In this document: in pieces, positions 56,980 to 61,218 of the stretch
Position numbering within the stretch: position 1 is the first letter of the stretch
How the letters are laid out: each line of letters starts with the position of its first letter
Source of the DNA: Paenibacillus sp. JCM 18996
GTDB taxonomy: Bacteria; Bacillota; Bacilli; Paenibacillales; NBRC-103111
Length of the DNA: 61,218 nt
Direction of reading: 5' to 3'
Assembly (NCBI GenBank): GCA_001313085.1
Contig: BBFE01000018.1
Span: forward strand, 1 to 61,218
Translations under genes and position numbers: made by a program
Notes under the pieces: model-generated
Seen by the model: the letters and a program-made list of their open reading frames with translations, nothing else
Databases searched by the model: none
Told to the model about the DNA's origin: nothing

Positions 56980-57521
56980 ATGCGGCAACCGGATAACATC
57001 GGCACAATATGTTTTATAGCTCTGGGATCCAATATAGGAAACCGCGAGCAATATTTATTATCCGCCATCGAGGCTTTGGATAAACATGAGCATATCAGCG
57101 TTACCGCTGTCTCGGACATCTATGAAACCGAGCCTGTCGGCTACACGGAGCAGGACGCATTTCTTAATATGGTGATCGCCGTCCGGACGGATCTCTCCCC
57201 GGAGCTGCTGTTCGAGCATATGGTTTACGTCGAGCAGCTTTTGGGCAGAACCCGGGAGGTTCGCTGGGGTCCGAGAACGATAGATATCGATTTACTGCGC
57301 TATGGCCAGCTGCACACGAACACGGAACACTTGACTCTTCCCCATCCCCGAATGATGGAGCGTGCGTTTGTGCTGGTTCCTCTTCTCGATATATATGAAC
57401 GGCTGGGACTGCCGCCGGAATCCTTATCAACACGATTGGAAACACTGGATGGAAAGGAAGGCGTAAAGTTTTGGAAAAAAAGATGCCCTGGCATACCGAA
57501 TACGAGCTTTTCGAAAATTAA
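56980..57521 (+). CDS. folK: HPPK, hydroxymethyldihydropterin pyrophosphokinase (one frameshift)
   Basis: Transfers pyrophosphate to the pterin. Shows FIALGSNIGNREQYLLSAIE, VSDIYETEPVGYTEQDAFLN and the signature RWGPRTIDIDLLRYGQ, then LPHPRMMERAFVLVPLLDI. The A7 run at 57475-57481 (five expected) breaks the frame near the end; repaired it closes FWKKMPWHTEYELFEN at 57521, 179 residues. As written it would run on through part of the next gene. Confidence 0.93.
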
Positions 57522-57685
57522 AGGGCTTGACTCAGAACGAACTGGCGGACATCATGGGAGTGTCTCTTGCGATATTGGGCTCCATAGAACGCGGCACCCG
57601 CAGAGTGGATGACCGGATGCTGCAGAGGATAGCCGAAGCTTTACATGTCGACCCCCAAGAAATCAAGCCTGAGCCTCTGGGATAG
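57471..57685 (+). CDS. yazB: Small XRE-family HTH protein YazB (shares the folK poly-A)
   Basis: A 70-residue Cro/CI-type helix-turn-helix protein: YRIRAFRKLKGLTQNELADI, then MGVSLAILGSIERGTRRVDD and RIAEALHVDPQEIKPE. It starts at TTG 57471, inside folK, with GGAAGG upstream. The same A7 run that must be five for folK must also be five for this frame, so one edit repairs both overlapping genes. The target genes are unknown. The same small regulator follows folK in Bacillus. Confidence 0.85.
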
Positions 57686-57707
57686 GCAAACGGAAGGAGC
57701 TGCAATA

Positions 57708-58733
57708 ATGACCTTGCAAATAGGAGATGTCGTTTGCCCGAATAAAGTCGTTTTGGCGCCGATGGCAGGGGTGTGCAATCCCGCATTCCGCCTGATCGCG
57801 AAAGAATTCGGGACCGGCCTCGTCTGCGCGGAGATGGTAAGCGATAAAGCCATCGTGCACGGAAACTCGAGAACTTTGGAAATGTTGTATGTGGACGAGA
57901 GAGAAAAGCCGCTTAGCCTGCAAATTTTCGGCGGGGATAAAGAGACGCTTGTGGAGGCCGCAAAGGTTGTCGACGAACGGACCAATGCGGATATTATAGA
58001 TATCAATATGGGATGCCCGGTGCCCAAAGTAACCAAATGTGACGCCGGGGCGCGGTGGCTGCTGGATCCACCGAAAGTGGAAGAGATGGTCTCCGCCGTT
58101 GTGGCGGCCGTTAAGAAGCCGGTTACGGTAAAGATGAGGATCGGCTGGGATTCGGATCATATTTTTTGCCGTGGAGAACGCGAAAAGGGTCGAAAGCGCC
58201 GGAGGGGCGGCTGTCAGCGTCCATGGACGCACCAGGGAGCAGCTGTATACGGGTAAGGCCGATTGGAACATTATAAAAGAAGTCAAGTCGGCTGTGTCGA
58301 TTCCTGTCATCGGCAACGGAGACGTGGTAACGCCGGAGGATGCCAAGAGCATGCTCGATTTGACCGGCGTTGACGGGGTCATGATCGGCCGGGGAGCGCT
58401 CGGCAATCCCTGGATGCTGTACAGGACCGTTCAGTTCTTAAGCACAGGCGAGCTGCTGCCCGAGCCGGATGCCGCGGAAAAAAAATGAGGATTGCGGTGC
58501 TGCATCTGGACCGGCTGGCTGCCTTGAAGGGCGAGCATGTGGCGGTTAAAGAAATGCGAAAGCATATGGCATGGTACTTGAAAGGTCTTAAAGGCTCTGC
58601 ACGTGTGAAGGACGTTCTGATGGAAGCCGTGAAGCGGGACGAAATGGTCGGCATACTGGATGACTTTGTCAGGGATCTGGCCGCCGAATCCCACTCGGAA
58701 GCAGGCCGGGAAGGCGGCGTCATTACGCACTGA
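57708..58733 (+). CDS. dusB: tRNA-dihydrouridine synthase (two frameshifts)
   Basis: FMN enzyme reducing uridines in tRNA. KVVLAPMAGVCNPAFRLIAK, SLQIFGGDKETLVEAAKVVD, ADIIDINMGCPVPKVTKCDA (catalytic Cys in GCP), PVTVKMRIGWD, VSVHGRTREQLYTGKADW and PVIGNGDVVTPEDAK are present. Shifts: T6 at 58163-58168 (five) and A8 near 58478-58485 (six). Repaired length is 340 residues. AAGGAGC precedes ATG 57708. It closes the folate operon as in Bacillus (yacF). Confidence 0.93.
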
Positions 58734-58750
58734 GAAGGCTCTGGGGGCAA

Positions 58751-58779
58751 TTGACATTTAATTATGGTTGCAATATAAT
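58751..58779 (+). promoter_or_regulatory. Promoter of greA (perfect sigma-A consensus)
   Basis: TTGACA (58751-58756), 17-bp spacer, TATAAT (58774-58779). The leader of about 140 bases before greA contains a CCCA/TGGG hairpin near 58860 but no recognised riboswitch. Confidence 0.85.
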
Positions 58780-58925
58780 CAGTAACTAATTGGAAAATAA
58801 CTTTAGCCTTTAGAGTCATCAAGGTGCGTGCATGTAATATATTAATTAATAATCCATCCCAACTTATATGGGAGTTTTGCGAATCGTATGGACATTTTTT
58901 TTCATGACGGGAGATCGGTAAGGAT

Positions 58926-59403
58926 ATGAGTGAAAAAGAAGTCATTTTAACCCAGGATGGTCTAAAGAAACTGGAAGACGAGCTGGATAACCTGAAATCA
59001 GTTAAACGCCGCGAAGTGGCGGAGCGTATCAAAGTGGCCATAGGCTACGGTGATATCAGCGAGAACTCGGAGTATGAAGATGCGAAGAACGAACAAGCTT
59101 TTATCGAAGGAAGAATCATCACCCTGGAAAAAAATGCTGCGCAACGCCCGGATCATCTCCAATGATGAAGTGGATACCAATCTGGTCAGTGTCGGAGCCA
59201 AGGTGACATTGAAGGACATGGAGTTCGGAGATACTATCGAATACTCCATCGTTGGGACTGCGGAATCCGACCCGTTCAATAACAAAATATCCAATGAAAG
59301 CCCGGTCGGCAAAGCGATTCTCGGTAAAAGCAAAGGCTCCATTGTCGACGTGAACGTTCCTGCCGGCGTCATTCAATACGAAATCATCGATATTCAAAAG
59401 TAA
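58926..59403 (+). CDS. greA: Transcript cleavage factor GreA (one frameshift)
   Basis: Rescues backtracked RNA polymerase. The N-terminal coiled coil has [40 protein letters not shown] (with the acidic tip residues) and [20 protein letters not shown]. An A7 run near 59129-59135 (six expected) breaks the frame. The FKBP-like C-domain has [20 protein letters not shown] and [14 protein letters not shown]. Repaired length is 158 residues. It has its own promoter and terminator. Confidence 0.94.
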
Positions 59404-59424
59404 ATGGCTTTAAGTGTAGCAGCG

Positions 59425-59450
59425 AGAAGCTTCCGTGGGAAGCTTTTTTT
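59425..59450 (+). terminator. Rho-independent terminator after greA
   Basis: AAGCTTCC GTG GGAAGCTT hairpin followed by T7. Confidence 0.85.
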
Positions 59451-59492
59451 GCTTGCTTTTGGAAAATAGGGGCCGCGAGCCTCGGAGCCGGG

Positions 59493-59517
59493 AAGAACGT
59501 CTTTGGACGTTCTTTTC
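59493..59517 (+). terminator. Second hairpin before lysS
   Basis: AAGAACGTC / GACGTTCTT, a perfect 9-bp stem with a 4-base loop but a short T tract. It may be a second terminator or part of the lysS leader. Confidence 0.5.
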
Positions 59518-59564
59518 CGCATGGACCGGCGGTTGCGTTTGCCAAGTTTAAGGGAGATGAAAGC

Positions 59565-61064
<1,500 letters not shown>

Positions 61065-61078
61065 GTACGATCAAGCAG

Positions 61079-61103
61079 GACGCCTGTGCGGCGTCTTTTT
61101 TTT
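61079..61103 (+). terminator. Rho-independent terminator after lysS
   Basis: GACGCC / GGCGTC stem around TGTGC, followed by T8. Confidence 0.85.
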
Positions 61104-61145
61104 GTGCTCAAGCGCATATTTACAAAAAAAAGATTATTTTTCCAC

Positions 61146-61218
61146 TTGCATTATGGCTGCCACCTATGGTATCTTATAAAAGTCGCCGCTGGGACAAGCG
61201 GCTGACGAGCACACGAAT
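61146..61218 (+). promoter_or_regulatory. Probable promoter and leader of an rRNA operon (cut by the window end)
   Basis: TTGCAT followed 18 bases later by TATCTT, then a hairpin-forming stretch GTCGCCGCTGGGACAAGCGG and TGACGAGCACACGAAT. The last part resembles the leader found before 16S rRNA in Paenibacillus, and rRNA after lysS is the usual order. No 16S sequence is within the window. Confidence 0.45.

Noticed and set aside
56980..57612. A 210-residue FolK with an extended C-terminal domain
   Set aside because: The extension is the out-of-frame reading of yazB after the A7 run; the conserved FolK end is reached when the run is five.

Overview
The window is about 61 kb of a low-to-mid GC, endospore-forming Firmicutes chromosome, most likely Paenibacillaceae. 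The evidence is gene order. The run decarboxylase-tmk-darA-yaaR-holB-ricT-yabA-trmN6-rsmI-abrB ... tatD-yabE-rnmV-ksgA-yabG-veg-sspF-ispE-purR-ridA-spoVG-glmU-rplY-pth-fin-mfd-prsA-spoVT-yabM-yabN-hup-rqcP-yabP-yabQ-divIC-yabR-spoIIE-yabS-yabT-tilS-hpt-ftsH-nadABC-coaX-hslO-cysK-pabBAC-folPBK-dusB-greA-lysS follows the origin-proximal block known from Bacillus and Paenibacillus. HU between yabN and rqcP and greA before lysS fit Paenibacillaceae. The window ends in what looks like the leader of a ribosomal RNA operon.

Region by region: 1-1000 holds a divergent membrane protein and gin. 1.1-8.1 kb is the replication/translation-fidelity operon. 8.2-8.5 kb is abrB on the minus strand with a conserved promoter and tandem Spo0A boxes. 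8.8-10.9 kb holds an HD phosphohydrolase and tatD. 10.9-12.85 kb is an inverted ecsAB transporter pair. 13.15-14.75 kb is a c-di-AMP riboswitch followed by a yabE-like cell-wall protein. 14.8-24.7 kb holds RNA maturation, isoprenoid, sporulation and cell-wall precursor genes. 24.7-36.2 kb runs from mfd to yabR. A single tRNA-Met and its promoter sit at 36.2-36.4 kb. 36.6-43.0 kb holds spoIIE, a VWA protein, a kinase, tilS and hpt. 43.1-52.6 kb holds ftsH, NAD synthesis, coaX, hslO, a parvulin and cysK. 52.7-58.7 kb is the folate operon. 58.9-61.1 kb holds greA and lysS.

The genes mix core growth functions with sporulation control. Spo0A sites are visible at abrB and spoIIE. Sigma-H, sigma-G and sigma-K type promoters can be read at spoVG, sspF/spoVT and yabG. 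Two anti-sigma factors (gin, fin) and spoVT, yabG, yabP and yabQ are also present. Two independent c-di-AMP elements, the DarA receptor and the riboswitch, occur in the same window.

The most striking property is that almost every gene, including essential ones (holB, mfd, ftsH, lysS, glmU, ispE), is out of frame at one or more points. By hand I count about 90 places where an A or T run is one or two bases too long, and about 45 where a short run, mostly GG or CC, is one base too short. Nearly all genes return to the length expected for their family when these edits are made. A sequencing or assembly error signature is by far the simplest explanation, so I annotate reconstructed gene spans and do not call these genes pseudogenes. 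Every coordinate of a broken gene is the span in this sequence. Apparent fusions and truncated proteins here should not be taken literally.
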